This document shows, in pieces, positions 5,843 to 7,262 of a stretch of DNA of 7,262 nt (position 1 is the stretch's first letter; every line of letters starts with the position of its first letter). Under the pieces are notes generated by a model. It was given only the letters and a program-made list of their open reading frames with translations. It was not told the DNA's origin and ran no database searches. The stretch is taken from positions 1 to 7,262 of the forward strand of contig JAGTAM010000531.1 of NCBI GenBank assembly GCA_023422485.1. Reading direction: 5' to 3'. Made by a program: the position numbers and the translations under genes. The stretch is from Pseudomonadota bacterium. GTDB taxonomy: Bacteria > Pseudomonadota > Alphaproteobacteria > Rhizobiales > Beijerinckiaceae.

Positions 5843-6736
5843 ATGATGCGCTTCGATCTCGTCGATCTGAACCTGTTCCGGCACGTGGTGGAGGCCGGCT
5901 CGATCACCCACGGCGCGGAGCGGGCGAACCTCGCGCTGGCCGCGGCCTCGGTGCGGGTGCGGGCGATGGAGGACTCGCTCGGCGCCGCGCTGCTGCTGCG
6001 CGGTCGCCAGGGGGTGACGCCGACGCCCGCCGGCCGCGCCCTGCTGGCCCATGCCCGCGAGATCTTCGGCCAGATCGAGCGGCTTCAGGGCGACCTCTCG
6101 GTCTTCGCCGGCGGCGCCGTCGGCCAGATCCGGGTCCTGTCGAACACCAACGCGCTCACCGAATTCCTGCCCGAGGCGCTTTCCGCCTATCTTGCGCTCC
6201 ATACGGGGGTCAGCGTCGATATCGAGGAGCGCACCTCCGACGAGATCGTCGGGATGGTGGCCGACGGGGCGGCCGATCTCGGCATCGTCGCCGGCACCGT
6301 CGATACCGGCACGCTCCAGACCTTCCCCTTCCGTCACGACCGCTTCGTCGTGGTGGTCGCGGCCGGCCACGCGCTGGCCCGCCGCACCCGCCTCGGCTTC
6401 GTGGAGGTGCTGGAACACGACCTCGTCGGCCTCGACCGGCCGAGTGCCCTGACGCGCTTCCTCGCCGGCAAGGCCTCCCGCATCGGCCGGCCGATGCGGC
6501 GGCGGGGGCAGTTGCGCAGCTTCGACGCGGTCTGCCGCCTCGTCGAATGCGGCGTCGGCCTCGGCATCGTGCCGGAGACCACGGCGCGGCGGGCGTGGCG
6601 CACGATGGGGATCGCCCTCGTCCCGCTCGAAGACTCCTGGGCGGCGCGCGACCTCAAGCTCTGCCTGCGCGACCTCGCGGCCCTGCCGCCCTTCGCGCAG
6701 GATTTCGTAGCGCATCTGCGCGCCGCCGAGGCGTGA
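5843..6736 (+). CDS. LysR-family transcriptional regulator, divergent from the carrier gene
   Basis: This is a 297-aa LysR-type regulator of normal family length. Residues about 5-65 form the winged helix-turn-helix (DLNLFRHVVEAGSITHGAE, then the recognition-helix region ALAAASVRVRAMEDSLG and the wing LLLRGRQGVTPTPAG). A linker helix follows at about 66-90. Residues 94-295 are the periplasmic-binding-protein-like effector domain (GQIRVLSNTNALTEFLP, DLGIVAGTV, GVGLGIVPE). The start is set at the first of two consecutive ATGs because DLNLF normally lies within the first ten or so residues of LysR proteins. An in-frame GTG at 5789 would add 18 residues with no family resemblance. Neither start has a strong Shine-Dalgarno. 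The divergent gene pair suggests that it regulates the SLC13-type carrier and possibly itself, with the transported anion or a metabolite of it as effector. The effector cannot be read from the sequence. Confidence 0.93.
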   Translation: MMRFDLVDLNLFRHVVEAGSITHGAERANLALAAASVRVRAMEDSLGAALLLRGRQGVTPTPAGRALLAHAREIFGQIERLQGDLSVFAGGAVGQIRVLSNTNALTEFLPEALSAYLALHTGVSVDIEERTSDEIVGMVADGAADLGIVAGTVDTGTLQTFPFRHDRFVVVVAAGHALARRTRLGFVEVLEHDLVGLDRPSALTRFLAGKASRIGRPMRRRGQLRSFDAVCRLVECGVGLGIVPETTARRAWRTMGIALVPLEDSWAARDLKLCLRDLAALPPFAQDFVAHLRAAEA

Positions 6737-6741
6737 GGCCG

Positions 6742-7262
6742 TCAGGTGCCGGTGAAGGTATCGATCAACAGCTTCACGTTCAGCACCACGATGATGCCGG
6801 CGATCGCCCAGGACAAAGCCTTCAGCCAGCCCGGAATCACGAAAGAGCCCATCAGCCGCCGGTCGGAGACGAAATGCACCAGCGGGATCACCGCGAAGGG
6901 CAACTGCATCGAGAGCACGACCTGGCTCAGCACGAGGAGGCGGGCGGTGCCCTGCTCGCCGTAGAGCGCGGTGACGATCACCACGGGGACGATGGCGATG
7001 CCCCGCGTCACCAGCCGCCGTGCCCAGTTCGGCAGGCGCAGCCGCAGGAAGCCTTCCATGACGATCTGGCCGGCGAGCGTCGCCGTCACCGTCGAGTTGA
7101 GGCCCGAGGCCAGCAGCGCCACGGCGAACAGGGTCGAGGCAATGCCGACGCCGAGCAAGGGCGAGAGCAGTTCGTAGGCCTGCTCGATCTCCTCGACTTC
7201 GGTGCGCCCGCTCGCGTGGAACACGGACGCGGCCATGATCAGGATCGCGGCGTTGACGAACA
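6742..7262 (-). CDS. mntH: Nramp-family Mn2+/Fe2+ transporter, C-terminal part (partial)
   Basis: The frame is open to the window edge, so the true start is outside; 172 residues are visible. They match the C-terminal half of Nramp/MntH proton-coupled divalent metal transporters of the inner membrane. The visible signatures are VNAAILIMAASVFH at the extreme N-terminal edge, LLASGLNSTVTATLAGQIVMEGFL, and SMQLPFAVIPLVHFVSDRRLMG, which are typical of the later helices of the family. About five hydrophobic segments can be counted, ending in a helix close to the C terminus (TFTGT). The metal-binding DPGN and MPH motifs would lie upstream, beyond the window, so metal specificity and integrity of the gene cannot be judged. 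An ATG inside the visible part at 7236 is an internal Met and not the start. The gene converges on the LysR gene with 5 bp between the stops. The symbol follows family practice. Confidence 0.93.
   Translation of the reverse strand, partial: FVNAAILIMAASVFHASGRTEVEEIEQAYELLSPLLGVGIASTLFAVALLASGLNSTVTATLAGQIVMEGFLRLRLPNWARRLVTRGIAIVPVVIVTALYGEQGTARLLVLSQVVLSMQLPFAVIPLVHFVSDRRLMGSFVIPGWLKALSWAIAGIIVVLNVKLLIDTFTGT

Noticed and set aside
5671..5907. N-terminal extension of the carrier frame into the LysR gene
   Set aside because: The extra 79 residues are polar and unlike a carrier N terminus, they cross the divergent promoter region and the LysR start, and the first membrane segment begins just after the ATG at 5670.
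5786..6715. Minus-strand frame of 309 codons opposite the LysR gene
   Set aside because: It is a charged, low-complexity shadow; the plus strand has a complete LysR protein with helix-turn-helix and effector domains.

Overview
This 7.3-kb, GC-rich window looks like chromosomal DNA of an alphaproteobacterium. It most resembles the Methylobacterium/Hyphomicrobiales group. That placement is an inference from the mitochondrial-type succinate dehydrogenase subunits, the GC-biased third codon positions and the gene types; no single marker proves it. I see no tRNA, rRNA, CRISPR array, insertion sequence or phage gene.

Layout. Positions 34-4217 hold a complete minus-strand succinate dehydrogenase (respiratory complex II) operon in the order sdhC, sdhD, sdhA, then a small exported protein of unknown function, then sdhB. 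The expected cofactor, quinone and substrate residues are visible in all four subunits. Positions 4218-4344 are a 127-bp gap upstream of sdhC that holds several short dyads and a possible -35 element. Positions 4345-5670 (minus) encode a polytopic carrier of the SLC13/DASS (ion transporter superfamily) type. Divergent from it, at 5843-6736 (plus), is a LysR-type regulator. The 172-bp region between the two contains two inverted repeats of identical geometry (7-bp arms, 7-bp spacer) whose centres are 41 bp apart, which makes them good operator candidates. At the right edge, positions 6742-7262 (minus) are the C-terminal part of an Nramp/MntH-type Mn2+/Fe2+ transporter that runs out of the window and converges on the LysR gene with only 5 bp between stop codons.

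How the genes fit together. SdhA and SdhB form the succinate-oxidising head of complex II, and SdhC and SdhD anchor it in the inner membrane, carry haem b and reduce ubiquinone. The carrier and LysR regulator form a classic divergent pair, in which the LysR protein probably controls the carrier in response to an anion. A carboxylate substrate beside sdh is attractive, but nothing in the sequence proves it.

Overall the window is mostly ordinary core metabolism. I do not see a convincing previously undescribed system. The items most worth a second look are the uncharacterised exported protein between sdhA and sdhB, the paired dyads in the carrier/LysR promoter region, and the operator-like dyad in the putative sdhC promoter spacer. 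The only stretches without a gene are shorter than 175 bp.
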